Below are positions 12,357-20,575 of a stretch of DNA of 39,358 bases, piece after piece. The notes under the pieces were generated by a model. That model was not told the DNA's origin. It saw only the letters and a program-made list of their open reading frames with translations, and made no database searches. Numbering within the stretch: position 1 is the first letter of the stretch; the number at the start of each line of letters is the position of its first letter. This DNA is from a virus. The DNA lies in IMG/VR virus record IMGVR_UViG_3300017788_000003, positions 1-39,358 of that record, one strand, 5' to 3'. A program made the position numbers and the translations under genes.

Positions 12357-13935
12357 GTGCGGGTCGAAGGACAACTTCGCCCGCTACGACGACGGCCACG
12401 GTCATTGCTTCGGCTGCAATTACCAAGATCAGCCCGTCAAGACCGAACGCGATCACCCACCACGCATGGCGCCCAAGCCACCACCCACCACAAAGCTGCT
12501 TGAGTTCATCAACGTCAAAGCCCTGGGCAAACGGGGCATTGCCGAGGACACCTGCAAGCTGTACCAGTACGGGGTCACCACGTACCAAGGACAGCCAGTC
12601 CAGGTCTCGAGCTATCGCAACCAGACCGGACAGGTCGTCGCCCAACACATCCGCTTCCCGGACAAGAAGTTCAAGTGGATTGGTGACACCAGCAACCTGC
12701 AGCTCTGGGGCCAGCACCTCTGGCGCCAGGGTATGGGAGGTGGCGGCGGCCTGTTTGTTGTGGTGACAGAAGGCGAGATCGACGCACTGTCGGTCAGTCA
12801 GGTCCAAGGCAACAAGTTCCCGGTCGTCTCCCTTCCTAATGGCGCCCAGTCAGCCAAGAAGTATTTGGCCGCAAATGCTGCATGGCTGGGGCAGTTCAAC
12901 CGCATCGTGCTGTGCTTCGACAGCGACGAGCCTGGGCGTCGTGCGGCTGAGGAGGCGCTGACTGTCCTGCCCCTCGGCAAGGCAGCCATCTGCAACCTGC
13001 CCCGCAAGGACGCCAATGAGATGCTGCAGGCCGGGGAAGGCGACCTGCTGCGTGACCTGTTGTGGAAGGCAACGCCCTCAAGGCCCGATGGCATCGTCAA
13101 TGCCAGCGAGCTATGGGATGAACTGATCAAGCCAGGGGCTACGGCGGTCTGCCGTTACCCCTGGCCCAACCTGGACCGGGTCACCCGTGGTTTCCGCAAG
13201 GGGGAGATGATCACCCTTGCCGCCGGCAGTGGCATCGGCAAGTCATCCATCTGCAGGGAATGGGCCCACCACTTCCTGCGTCAAGGCTTGCGCGTTGGCT
13301 ACATCGCCCTTGAGGAGTCCACCAAGCGGACCATGCAGGGCATCGTCGGCATTGAGCTGAACAAGCCGATCCACCTGGACCCTGCCCTGGCCACAGAGCA
13401 GGAGGTCCGCAGCGGATTCGACCGGGTGTTTGGCACTGGCCGCTGCTTTCTCTATGACCACTTCGGATCCATGGACCCGGAGCGGTTGATTGAGCAGATC
13501 CGATACTTGGCTGACGGGGAAGGCGCCGACGTGGTGGTGCTGGATCACCTGACCATCGTGATCAGCGGCCTATCGGATCTGGATGAACGCCGTGCCATCG
13601 ACGTCACCTGTACCAAGTTGCGGCAGGTGGTGGAGCAGACCGGCGTCGGCCTGGTCCTGGTGTCTCACCTCAAGCGGCCAGAAGGCCGCGGTCATGAGGA
13701 GGGGGCGCAGACGTCGCTTTCCCAGCTCAGAGGTAGCCATGCCATTGCCCAGCTGTCGGACATGGTGATTGGCGCTGAGCGCAACCAGCAGGGTGACAAC
13801 TGCGAACGCAACGAGCTGCAGATACGGGTGCTAAAAAACCGCTTTAGCGGTGAGACCGGCATCGTTGACAAGCTGGTGTACGACACACAGACCGGACGCC
13901 TGGTCGTCCCCCTATCCCATTACTTCGGAACCTGA
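12319..13935 (+). CDS. Primase-helicase (T7 gp4-like)
   Basis: A 538-residue bifunctional protein. The N-terminal zinc-binding primase domain has Cys11, Cys14, Cys30 and Cys33 (CPEC and CFGC). The TOPRIM catalytic centre has Glu151 (TEGEID) and Asp201/Asp203 (CFDSDEPG). The RecA-like helicase has Walker A GSGIGKS with Lys308 and a later LDHLTI motif. It overlaps endonuclease I by 38 bases. The C terminus ends SHYFGT, lacking the strongly acidic tail with which T7 gp4 contacts DNA polymerase. An internal ATG (Met50) is preceded by CACCCACCAC, see next entry. Confidence 0.97.
   Translation: MPSKFLKHEPCPECGSKDNFARYDDGHGHCFGCNYQDQPVKTERDHPPRMAPKPPPTTKLLEFINVKALGKRGIAEDTCKLYQYGVTTYQGQPVQVSSYRNQTGQVVAQHIRFPDKKFKWIGDTSNLQLWGQHLWRQGMGGGGGLFVVVTEGEIDALSVSQVQGNKFPVVSLPNGAQSAKKYLAANAAWLGQFNRIVLCFDSDEPGRRAAEEALTVLPLGKAAICNLPRKDANEMLQAGEGDLLRDLLWKATPSRPDGIVNASELWDELIKPGATAVCRYPWPNLDRVTRGFRKGEMITLAAGSGIGKSSICREWAHHFLRQGLRVGYIALEESTKRTMQGIVGIELNKPIHLDPALATEQEVRSGFDRVFGTGRCFLYDHFGSMDPERLIEQIRYLADGEGADVVVLDHLTIVISGLSDLDERRAIDVTCTKLRQVVEQTGVGLVLVSHLKRPEGRGHEEGAQTSLSQLRGSHAIAQLSDMVIGAERNQQGDNCERNELQIRVLKNRFSGETGIVDKLVYDTQTGRLVVPLSHYFGT
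12454..12468 (+). promoter_or_regulatory. Probable internal start for a helicase-only form (gp4B-like)
   Basis: CACCCACCAC (12454-12463) lies two bases before the in-frame ATG at 12466 (Met50), just after the zinc domain. T7 makes a short gp4B form that lacks the zinc domain from an internal start at a similar place. A second CACCCACCAC follows at 12482-12491, within a Pro/Thr-rich linker, so codon bias of the linker could also explain the match. Confidence 0.45.
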
Positions 13936-14156
13936 TGATCTGCCCTGAGTGCAACTCACCACTGCACCGCACCGTTTTCACGCGACAGACGGACAATGAC
14001 AAGGCCATGCGTCGCAAGAAGTGCAAGCTCTGCGGCCATGGCTGGTACACCGTGGAGGTGATCCTGCCGACTAATGCCGTCGTTCATCTCCGTGATGCAA
14101 GCGGCACCACCGGCATTGCCCTGGCCAAGTCACACCGCAACATCCTGTTCCAATGA
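13935..14156 (+). CDS. Small zinc-ribbon protein
   Basis: A 73-residue protein with CPEC at residues 3-6 and CKLC at about 30-33, basic residues between (AMRRKK) and a following beta stretch. The spacing resembles an NrdR-type zinc ribbon, without the rest of NrdR. Its ATG overlaps the primase-helicase stop (TGATG). It occupies, with the next gene, the slot where T7-like phages keep DNA polymerase. A role in nucleic-acid binding is likely from the fold; a replication role is inferred only from position. Confidence 0.75.
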   Translation: MICPECNSPLHRTVFTRQTDNDKAMRRKKCKLCGHGWYTVEVILPTNAVVHLRDASGTTGIALAKSHRNILFQ

Positions 14157-14509
14157 AACGCGACACCTTCACCGCTCCCGGCCTGCGCGTCGAGCGACAG
14201 TGGGACCGATGGAACGGAACCCTCTACCTGGCTTGGAGGCCCAACGTGTCCATGTGCTTCAGGGATCGCAAGTCCATGCTGAAGTTTGTGGCCTGGCCGG
14301 CCAAGACGCCGACGGGTGACCGCTTCCGCGAATGGCTTGATTCCTTTGAGCAGCAGGGCCACCCAAACGAAACGCAGCCTTTAACAAGCTCGCCCCTTGT
14401 TCAACGTAGTGAAGCCAGCCTTTCACAAGAGCTACTGGCCACTGGCTTTGGGCCTGAGTGCCACCTGGATGAATCGGACCCCAACCACCAAACCCGCACC
14501 GTTATCTGA
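14153..14509 (+). CDS. Unknown protein in the replication block, 118 residues
   Basis: Starts at 14153, overlapping the previous stop (ATGA). The first 70 residues are tryptophan- and arginine-rich (RVERQWDRWNGTLYLAW) and could form a small folded domain; the rest is polar and probably disordered, ending HQTRTVI. No polymerase motif is visible, so it is not a remnant of a DNA polymerase that I can recognise. It overlaps the exonuclease start by one base. Confidence 0.7.
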   Translation: MKRDTFTAPGLRVERQWDRWNGTLYLAWRPNVSMCFRDRKSMLKFVAWPAKTPTGDRFREWLDSFEQQGHPNETQPLTSSPLVQRSEASLSQELLATGFGPECHLDESDPNHQTRTVI

Positions 14510-15267
14510 TGACTCTCCTGATTGACGCTGACTGGCTGATCCATTCAGCCTGCGCTGCCTGCGAAACCGACGTGCAGTGGGACGAATGGATCCACACCCT
14601 GCACCTCGAGGAGGGGGATGCCAAAGAGTTCATCACCATGCGCGTGGACTACTGGCGTGATCTCACTGGTGACGACCAGCTGGTGATGTGCTTCTCTGAC
14701 TACCCCACCTTCCGGCATGAGATCCACCAGAACTACAAGGCCAACCGGGTGGGCAAGCGCAAGCCCCTTGGGCTGAAGTCCATCCGCCAATGGGTGTCGA
14801 ACAACTACGAGACCAGGACCCACCTGGGCCTTGAGGCGGACGACACCATGGGCCTGCTGTCAACCAGTGGGCTGTATCGCAACCCGGTGATTGTCTCCAT
14901 CGACAAGGACATGCGCACAGTCCCTGGTTCACTGCTGGCTACCGACACCGTAGAGACTGTGTCGCTGACTGACGCCAACCGGAACTGGATGAAGCAGGCG
15001 CTGACTGGCGACACGTCGGACAACTACCCAGGCCTCAAGGGTGTGGGTCCGGTCAAAGCTGAACAAATCCTTGGGGCAGCTATCTCATTGCCTGAGATGT
15101 GGGACAAGGTAGTGGCGGCCTATCAGAAGGCAGGCTTCACTTTGTCGGACGCACTGTTCAATGCCCGCATGTCCCGCATCTTGCGTGTGGGTGACTACGA
15201 CTTTGCAGCTGGTCGCGTCCAGCTGTGGGATCCAGATGCTGACGTCGCTATGACCGCCCATGTCTGA
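14509..15267 (+). CDS. 5'-3' exonuclease (T7 gp6-like, FEN family)
   Basis: A 252-residue protein of the flap/5'-3' exonuclease family. Metal-binding acidic residues are visible at Asp6 and Asp8 (LIDADW), Glu109/Asp111/Asp112 (LEADD), Asp132/Asp134 (SIDKDM) and Asp168/Asp171 (GDTSDN), followed by a helix-3-turn-helix segment PGLKGVGPVKAEQIL. It removes RNA primers and degrades host DNA in T7. The start TGATG overlaps the previous gene. Confidence 0.94.
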   Translation: MTLLIDADWLIHSACAACETDVQWDEWIHTLHLEEGDAKEFITMRVDYWRDLTGDDQLVMCFSDYPTFRHEIHQNYKANRVGKRKPLGLKSIRQWVSNNYETRTHLGLEADDTMGLLSTSGLYRNPVIVSIDKDMRTVPGSLLATDTVETVSLTDANRNWMKQALTGDTSDNYPGLKGVGPVKAEQILGAAISLPEMWDKVVAAYQKAGFTLSDALFNARMSRILRVGDYDFAAGRVQLWDPDADVAMTAHV

Positions 15268-15442
15268 AGACAACCTCTGGCCTCCGATTGATGAGGCCCT
15301 TCTGAAAAGGCTTGAGGAGCTGTACCCAGAGCGGTGCCCCTCGATCACTGATCGCAACCGCACCATTTGGATGGATGCTGGAGCACGATCAGTGGTTCGC
15401 ATGTTGCGCTCCGTTTATCTTGAGCAGCAAGAGGACTCTTGA
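15260..15442 (+). CDS. Small conserved phage protein, 60 residues
   Basis: ATG at 15260, overlapping the exonuclease end by 8 bases. The protein begins MSEDNLWPPIDEALLKRL and contains YPERCPSITDRNRTIWMDAG and VVRMLRSVYLEQ, a pattern I have seen in cyanopodoviruses and related marine phages between the exonuclease and portal genes. It is helical and acidic. Function unknown. Confidence 0.8.
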   Translation: MSEDNLWPPIDEALLKRLEELYPERCPSITDRNRTIWMDAGARSVVRMLRSVYLEQQEDS

Positions 15443-15445
15443 CCT

Positions 15446-16033
15446 ATGTGCACTGGAGGAAACGCGGCCAACAACGCCCGCGTCGAAGCCGAAAGATCAC
15501 AGGCACAGGCATCTGCCAGGGCTGAGCAAGCTGCACGGCAACAAGCCGCTGAGCAGCAGGCCGCCATGGAGCGGATGATGGCTGACCAACGGGCCGCCCA
15601 AGAGGCAGCCCGGGCTCAGTACGAGCAGGCCATGGCAGCACAGCAGGCCGCGCAACGGGCCGCTGCAGAGGAGTCCCAGCGCCGCTACGCCGAGCAGCTG
15701 GCGGCACAGCAATCTGCACAGCAGGCCGCCGCTCAGCAGCAGGCCCAGGCCATCGCCAGACAGCAGGCTGAGTTCCAAGCCCAGCAGGCTGCTGCTGCTG
15801 CTGCACAGCAGGCCGCCATGGAGCGGGCCCGCGCTGAAGCCGAGGCCCGTGCTGCAGAGCAGAAGCGGATTGCTGAGGCACCGCCTGCACCGGCCCCCAA
15901 CCCCAGCGTCACCGACATCAGGCCATCGTTGGAAATTGCACAGCAGCTTCGCGCTACTGGCCGTGGCCGCCGCAAGTACCGCAACGACATGGCAGGCGCC
16001 GCCGGCTCCAGCCTGTCCATCCCCGGCGTGTGA
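15446..16033 (+). CDS. Gln/Ala-rich coiled-coil protein, possible gp7.3-like virion protein
   Basis: A 195-residue protein starting MCTGGNAANN, with a central region (about 10-145) made almost wholly of Ala, Gln, Glu and Arg in a coiled-coil pattern. The C terminus (GRGRRKYRNDMAG...SSLSIPGV) recalls the end of T7 gp7.3, a tail-assembly/ejected protein encoded just before the portal. Position immediately before the portal matches. The low complexity makes sequence comparison unreliable; the assignment rests on position and C-terminal resemblance. Confidence 0.6.
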   Translation: MCTGGNAANNARVEAERSQAQASARAEQAARQQAAEQQAAMERMMADQRAAQEAARAQYEQAMAAQQAAQRAAAEESQRRYAEQLAAQQSAQQAAAQQQAQAIARQQAEFQAQQAAAAAAQQAAMERARAEAEARAAEQKRIAEAPPAPAPNPSVTDIRPSLEIAQQLRATGRGRRKYRNDMAGAAGSSLSIPGV

Positions 16034-16039
16034 TAGCCA

Positions 16040-17743
16040 GTGGAACTAAACCTTACGGCTAGCGTTGATCAGCAGAGCAAGCCCTACAACGACGAGGGCC
16101 GTCAGGGAAAGGCAGCCGCCCGATACGGACAGCTGTCGACAGACCGCAATGCGTTTCTGCAGCGGGCCCGTGACTGCAGCAAGGTCACCATTCCTGGGTT
16201 GATCCCTGACGAAGGTGGCACCGACCGGGGTGGCCTCAGGACGCCGTATCAATCACTGGGTGCCCGGGGTGTGAACTACCTGGCCAGCAAGCTGCTGATC
16301 ACCTTGTTCCCTCCCAACTCTGCGTTCTTCAAGCTCGAGACTGACGACCTGGCCCTGCGGGTTTCGGAGCAAGGGCCTGAGGTCAAGTCCGAACTGGATG
16401 CTGCCCTGGTCAAGGTCGAGCATGCAGTCATGTCGGTGCTCGAGACCGCCAATGGTCGGGCCTCTATGCACGAGGCTTTCAAGCACCTACTGGTCGGCGG
16501 CAATGCCCTGCTGTACGTGGACACCGATGGCATTAAGGTGATCCACTTCAACCGTTTCTGCTTGGTGCGCGACCCCATGGGGACCGTCGTGCAGATCCTG
16601 GTGGAGGAGGAGGTCTATCCCGAGGCGCTGCCCGAGGACTTCCTGTATCAGGTGGGGGTCGACCAGGGCGAGGAGTACAGCCCTGACCCTGGCAAGAAGT
16701 CAATCAAGATTTACACCTGCATCGAGTTTGAGCACGGCAAGTGCCACTGGTATCAAGAAGCCCTGGGCAAGGAGATCCCTGGCACCCATGGCCAGTGCGA
16801 TGCAGAGGTGTCGCCATGGATCCCGCTGCGCTTCAACCGCGTCGACGGTGAGGAGTACGGCAGGGGCTATGTCGAGGAGTACTACGGCGACCTGGTGGCC
16901 CTTGAGGGGCTGTACCGGGCCATGCTTGAGGGCTCTGCTGCTGCTGCCAAGATCCTGTTCCTGGTCAACCCCAACGGCACCACCCGTCCCCGCACCCTGC
17001 AGAACGCACCCAACGGGGCCATTGTTCAAGGCAATGCCAACGACGTCACGGTGATCCAGTCCCAGAAGGGGCAGGACTTCAACATCGTGATGCAGATGAT
17101 CCAGCGGATCGAGGAGCGCCTGCAGTTTGCCTTCCTGCTGAACACCGCCATCCAACGGCCAGGTGAGCGGGTGACTGCCCAAGAGATTCGCTACATGAGC
17201 CAGGAGCTGGAGGCCGGAATCGGCGGCCTGTATTCCATCCTGACCCAAGAGCTGCAACTGCCTCTGGTGCGCAGGCTGATGCACCTGATGCGCAAGCAAC
17301 GCAAGTTGGCACCCTTCCCCAAGGTGGATGGCAAGTCAGTGGTGAGCCCCAAGCCGGTTACAGGTCTCGAGGCCATTGGCCGCGGCGACGACCGCAACAA
17401 GCTGGTGGACTTCCTCACCACGGTGAACCAGTCCTTGGGCGCAGAGGCCATGGCTCGTTACATCAACGTGTCAGAAGCCCTGATGCGCCTGGCTGCGTCG
17501 GAATCCATCGACACCACCAACCTGGTGAAGTCGTCCGACGAGCTGGCGGCAGAGGACCAGGCCGCGAAGGAAGAACAGCAGAAGATGATGGAAATGCAGC
17601 AGCAGCAGGAAAGCCTGCAGGCTGGTATTAAGTCGCCAGCCCTAGCCAAACTGGCTGGCGGATACGTCCAACAGCAACTTGCACAAGGAGGAGCAGTCGA
17701 TGCCCCGATCAATCGCCCCGAAGGACAGCAGCCCCCAGCCTGA
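16040..17743 (+). CDS. Portal protein (T7 gp8-like)
   Basis: A 567-residue protein matching T7 gp8 along its length by eye: TPYQSLGARGVNYLASKL near 75-92, LNTAIQRPGERVTAQEIRY and the following SQELEAGIGGLYSILTQEL stretch, TGLEAIGRGDD, and a Gln-rich C terminus. The start is a GTG at 16040; no ATG lies near, and no clear Shine-Dalgarno sequence precedes it. It forms the dodecameric gateway for DNA packaging and tail attachment. It overlaps the next small gene by 44 bases. Confidence 0.97.
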   Translation: MELNLTASVDQQSKPYNDEGRQGKAAARYGQLSTDRNAFLQRARDCSKVTIPGLIPDEGGTDRGGLRTPYQSLGARGVNYLASKLLITLFPPNSAFFKLETDDLALRVSEQGPEVKSELDAALVKVEHAVMSVLETANGRASMHEAFKHLLVGGNALLYVDTDGIKVIHFNRFCLVRDPMGTVVQILVEEEVYPEALPEDFLYQVGVDQGEEYSPDPGKKSIKIYTCIEFEHGKCHWYQEALGKEIPGTHGQCDAEVSPWIPLRFNRVDGEEYGRGYVEEYYGDLVALEGLYRAMLEGSAAAAKILFLVNPNGTTRPRTLQNAPNGAIVQGNANDVTVIQSQKGQDFNIVMQMIQRIEERLQFAFLLNTAIQRPGERVTAQEIRYMSQELEAGIGGLYSILTQELQLPLVRRLMHLMRKQRKLAPFPKVDGKSVVSPKPVTGLEAIGRGDDRNKLVDFLTTVNQSLGAEAMARYINVSEALMRLAASESIDTTNLVKSSDELAAEDQAAKEEQQKMMEMQQQQESLQAGIKSPALAKLAGGYVQQQLAQGGAVDAPINRPEGQQPPA

Positions 17744-17897
17744 TCCGGTTTCTTTGATCAACAAGGAAAGCGGCGTGCCTGAAGCTGTCCCGTCCCAAGA
17801 CATTGTGATTGGCGAGGTGAAGCGCAAGGAACCCCCTGCGCCTGAACCAGAGCCAGTCGTGACCGTCGACAAGGACGGCACCATCACCATCAAGTAA
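17700..17897 (+). CDS. Small protein between portal and scaffold
   Basis: A 65-residue protein read from the ATG at 17700 with AAGGAGGA upstream; the longer TTG version is less likely. It is Pro-, Lys- and Glu-rich and probably disordered, ending in a short beta-like motif (VVTVDKDGTITIK). It overlaps the portal C terminus by 44 bases and ends 9 bases before the scaffold ATG. Small genes of this kind are common in this position in cyanopodoviruses. Function unknown. Confidence 0.75.
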   Translation: MPRSIAPKDSSPQPDPVSLINKESGVPEAVPSQDIVIGEVKRKEPPAPEPEPVVTVDKDGTITIK

Positions 17898-17906
17898 CCA
17901 CCCACC

Positions 17907-18743
17907 ATGCCTGAAGCCATCACCATCGTCGAAGAACAGACACCAGCGCTGTCACCCGAAAACCAGGAAATGCTCCAAGCCCTGGAGTCAGACGGCTCCG
18001 GGGACGACCAGCTGCTGGCTGGCAAGTACAAGTCAGTCGAGGAGCTTGAGAAGGCCTACAAAGAGCTGCAGTCCAAGCTGGGCCAAGGGGCCAAGCCAAC
18101 GCCTGCCGCAACAGAAGCTGATCCAGATGATCAGCAAGAGACAGAAGAATCCGACGACGAGGCGGAACCCCCTGCGGGCAATGCCAAGGAGATTTACGGG
18201 GACTTCATTGGCTCCCGCCTTGAGGAAGCCGACATTGACTTCTCCTCGATGTCTGACCGGTGGACTCAAACCGGGAAGCTCGATGATGGGGACTATAGCC
18301 AGCTTGAAGAAGCTGGATTCACCCGTGACATGGTCGACGCCTACCTGGCTGGCCTGAACTACAAGGCCAACCAGGACAGCCAGCTGACGGTCAAGGAGAT
18401 CACGGCGATCAAGGCTGAGTACGGGGGTGAGGCCCAGTACAGCGCCATGATCCAATGGGCTGCTGGCAACCTGCCCAAGGATGAGGTGGACGCTTTCAAC
18501 CAGGTGGTGAACACCCAGCCGTTGAATGTGGCCAAGCTCGCCATTGCTGGCCTCTATGCCAAGTTCACCGCAGCCGAGGGTCGTGAACCCCGGCTGATTG
18601 GCGGCAAGGCATCCAAGCAAACCAGTGAGCGGTTTGAGTCCACAGCTCAACTGGTGGCTGCCATGTCGGATCCCAAGTACAACGCTGACCCCGCTTACCG
18701 CCGCAAGGTGGAGGAGAAGCTACGCAATTCATCCATCATGTGA
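17907..18743 (+). CDS. Capsid assembly/scaffolding protein (T7 gp9-like)
   Basis: A 278-residue, strongly acidic protein between portal and capsid genes. It contains a charged coiled-coil-like segment (VEELEKAYKELQSKLG at about 45-60), a disordered acidic region, and a C-terminal helical part (about 225-278) with RRKVEEKLRNSSIM at the end, the part that usually binds capsid protein. CCACCCACC directly precedes the ATG, related to the early leader motif. Gene order and composition match T7 gp9. Confidence 0.92.
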   Translation: MPEAITIVEEQTPALSPENQEMLQALESDGSGDDQLLAGKYKSVEELEKAYKELQSKLGQGAKPTPAATEADPDDQQETEESDDEAEPPAGNAKEIYGDFIGSRLEEADIDFSSMSDRWTQTGKLDDGDYSQLEEAGFTRDMVDAYLAGLNYKANQDSQLTVKEITAIKAEYGGEAQYSAMIQWAAGNLPKDEVDAFNQVVNTQPLNVAKLAIAGLYAKFTAAEGREPRLIGGKASKQTSERFESTAQLVAAMSDPKYNADPAYRRKVEEKLRNSSIM

Positions 18744-18767
18744 TCACCCTGGTCGCCATGCTGGTTT

Positions 18768-18797
18768 GCCCCGGTCCCTTGGTCCGGGGCTTTTTTC
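18768..18797 (+). terminator. Intrinsic terminator after the scaffold gene
   Basis: Stem GCCCCGG...CCGGGGC (18768-18790) with an interrupted inner stem, followed by TTTTTT. It would reduce read-through from portal/scaffold and leave the capsid gene to its own promoter in the 130-base gap downstream. Confidence 0.85.
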
Positions 18798-18800
18798 TTT

Positions 18801-18926
18801 GTGTATTCAGTGTCTACACTCAGGACACCTAGACCTTCTCACAGAAGCGACGGCCCTCTGCGGAGGACACCCCCAGTGGAAGGAGGCGAGGTCGGGTAAC
18901 AACCCAACTTCTCTAGGAGTCAAACA
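18801..18926 (+). promoter_or_regulatory. Leader of the major capsid gene, likely with a promoter
   Basis: This gap after the terminator contains a hairpin CCTC-TGCG-GAGG (18855-18866, UNCG tetraloop), a purine-rich stretch around 18876-18895 and a Shine-Dalgarno AGGAG 9 bases before the ATG. A capsid-specific promoter is expected because a terminator precedes it, but I cannot identify the phage promoter sequence. Confidence 0.5.
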
Positions 18927-19910
18927 ATGGCTGCTCCCAATTTCGACGCTTCGCGTCTTGGCCTTGTCAACAACGCTGGCGGCGGTTCGTTCGCCGGTGA
19001 CAACGCCCTTTTCCTCAAGGTGTTCGGTGGCGAAGTTCTGACCGCCTTTCGTAAGGCGACCATCTTCGAGGCCCTACACACCGTTCGCACCATCAGCTCC
19101 GGCAAGTCGGCCCAGTTCCCGATCATCGGTTTGACCAGCACCGCGTACCACACCCCTGGCACGATGCTGACTGGCAACCAGATCAAGCACGCCGAGGCCG
19201 TCATCAACATTGATGACAAGCTGGTGAGCCAAGTGTTCCTGGCCGACATTGACGAGGCCAAGAACCACTACGACGTGCGCTCTCAGTATTCCGCTGAGAT
19301 GGGCAACAGCCTGGCCTATCGCTTCGACCAAAACATCGCAGCGACCATTGCCAAGGCTGCTCGCACCGCCACCAACTTCAACACCGACCTGCCCGGTGGC
19401 ACCCGCATCAAGATCGTTGCGGCCAACAAGGCTGCCATCACTGGCACCCAACTGGCCACCGCAATGTTCTCTGCGGCCCAGAAGATGGACGAGAACAACG
19501 TCTCCGAGAACGACCGCTACTGCGTGCTCGCTCCCGCTGAGTACTACAAGCTCGTCCAGACCACCGACGTCATCAACCGTGACTGGGGTGGCGCTGGCGC
19601 CTATGCCGACGGCAGCGTGCTGCGCGTTGCTGGCATCACCATCCTGAAGTCGAACCACCTCCCCACCACCAACCGCTCTGCGGCTGCCGGGGAGAACAAC
19701 GACTACAGCGGTAACTTCACCGACTGCGTGTCGCTTGTCTTCAACAAGCAGGCCGTGGGCACCGTGAAGTTGATGGACCTGAAGATGGAGCAAACCGGCT
19801 CCGACACCCATGCCCTGTGGCAGGGAACCTTCATGGTCGGTTCGATGGCCCTGGGTACAGGCATCCTGCGCCCCGATTGCGCCGTCGAGATTTACACCGC
19901 CACCAGCTGA
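18927..19910 (+). CDS. Major capsid protein (T7 gp10-like)
   Basis: A 327-residue protein between scaffold and tail-tube genes. The N-terminal arm, the stretch VLTAFRKATIFEALHTVRTI at about 37-56, the YHTPG motif and FDQNIA are characteristic of T7-type HK97-fold capsid proteins. Good Shine-Dalgarno AGGAG. I see no slippery sequence producing a longer gp10B-type form. It is the only gene in the window flanked by a terminator on each side, which fits very high independent expression. Confidence 0.97.
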   Translation: MAAPNFDASRLGLVNNAGGGSFAGDNALFLKVFGGEVLTAFRKATIFEALHTVRTISSGKSAQFPIIGLTSTAYHTPGTMLTGNQIKHAEAVINIDDKLVSQVFLADIDEAKNHYDVRSQYSAEMGNSLAYRFDQNIAATIAKAARTATNFNTDLPGGTRIKIVAANKAAITGTQLATAMFSAAQKMDENNVSENDRYCVLAPAEYYKLVQTTDVINRDWGGAGAYADGSVLRVAGITILKSNHLPTTNRSAAAGENNDYSGNFTDCVSLVFNKQAVGTVKLMDLKMEQTGSDTHALWQGTFMVGSMALGTGILRPDCAVEIYTATS

Positions 19911-19919
19911 CGGTTCAGT

Positions 19920-19947
19920 GGGGGCCTACGGGCCCCCTTTTCCTTTT
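19920..19947 (+). terminator. Intrinsic terminator after the capsid gene
   Basis: Stem GGGGGCC-TACG-GGCCCCC (19920-19937, C(UACG)G loop) followed by TTTTCCTTTTT. It corresponds to the T-phi terminator found just after gene 10 in T7. Confidence 0.88.
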
Positions 19948-19963
19948 TCCTCGGAGCTGACCC

Positions 19964-20572
19964 ATGGCATTGACTCGCACCACCTACCTCGAGGCCGTGA
20001 ACCTGGTGTTGCGGATGATGGGTGAAGCTCCAGTCAACAGCCTGGATGGAGAGTTTGGCCTGGCGCAACAGGCAGACGACGCACTCAAGGCTGTCAGCCG
20101 CAAGGTGATGACAGAGGGCTGGTCGTTCAACACCGACTACCAGCGCACCCTGCAGAAGGACACAACAACCGGGAAGATCAAGGTGCCGTTGAACGCCTTG
20201 CGCATTGAGGTCAGCCCGTTCAGCTACTCCGACATGGACGTCGTGCAGCGGGGCGAGCTGCTGTATGACCGCAAGGCAGGCACGTACACTTTCACCAAGG
20301 ACATCGTTGCTGACGTCACCTACGCCCTGGACTGGGAGGAATTGCCGGAGCACGCCCGTCGCCTGATTGCTGTGAGTGCTGGCCGTGAGCTGCAGCAGTC
20401 GGTGATCGGGTCCAAGGATCTGGACTCCATCAACTACGGCATGGAAGCTGAGGCCAAGTCCGCTTTCCTAGAGGTGGAGACAACCACCTCAAGCCACAAC
20501 ATGCTGCAGGGGAACCCCAACATCACAAGCCCCTACTTGAGCTACATCCCGTCGCAGGCCCTGCTTCGTTGA
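19964..20572 (+). CDS. Tail tubular protein A (T7 gp11-like adaptor)
   Basis: A 202-residue protein, close to T7 gp11 in size. The N-terminal helix pair (EAVNLVLRMMGEAPVNSLDG), the motif MTEGWSFNTDYQRTL and the centre YDRKAGTYTF match this family by eye. It connects the portal to the tail nozzle. The ATG follows GGAGCTGACCC, a usable ribosome site. Confidence 0.93.
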   Translation: MALTRTTYLEAVNLVLRMMGEAPVNSLDGEFGLAQQADDALKAVSRKVMTEGWSFNTDYQRTLQKDTTTGKIKVPLNALRIEVSPFSYSDMDVVQRGELLYDRKAGTYTFTKDIVADVTYALDWEELPEHARRLIAVSAGRELQQSVIGSKDLDSINYGMEAEAKSAFLEVETTTSSHNMLQGNPNITSPYLSYIPSQALLR

Positions 20573-20575
20573 TCC

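Noticed and set aside
13935-14156. NrdR transcriptional repressor
   Set aside because: Only the zinc-ribbon pattern is shared; the ATP-cone domain is absent.
19880-19915. gp10B-type frameshift at the capsid end
   Set aside because: No slippery heptamer near the stop and a terminator follows at once.
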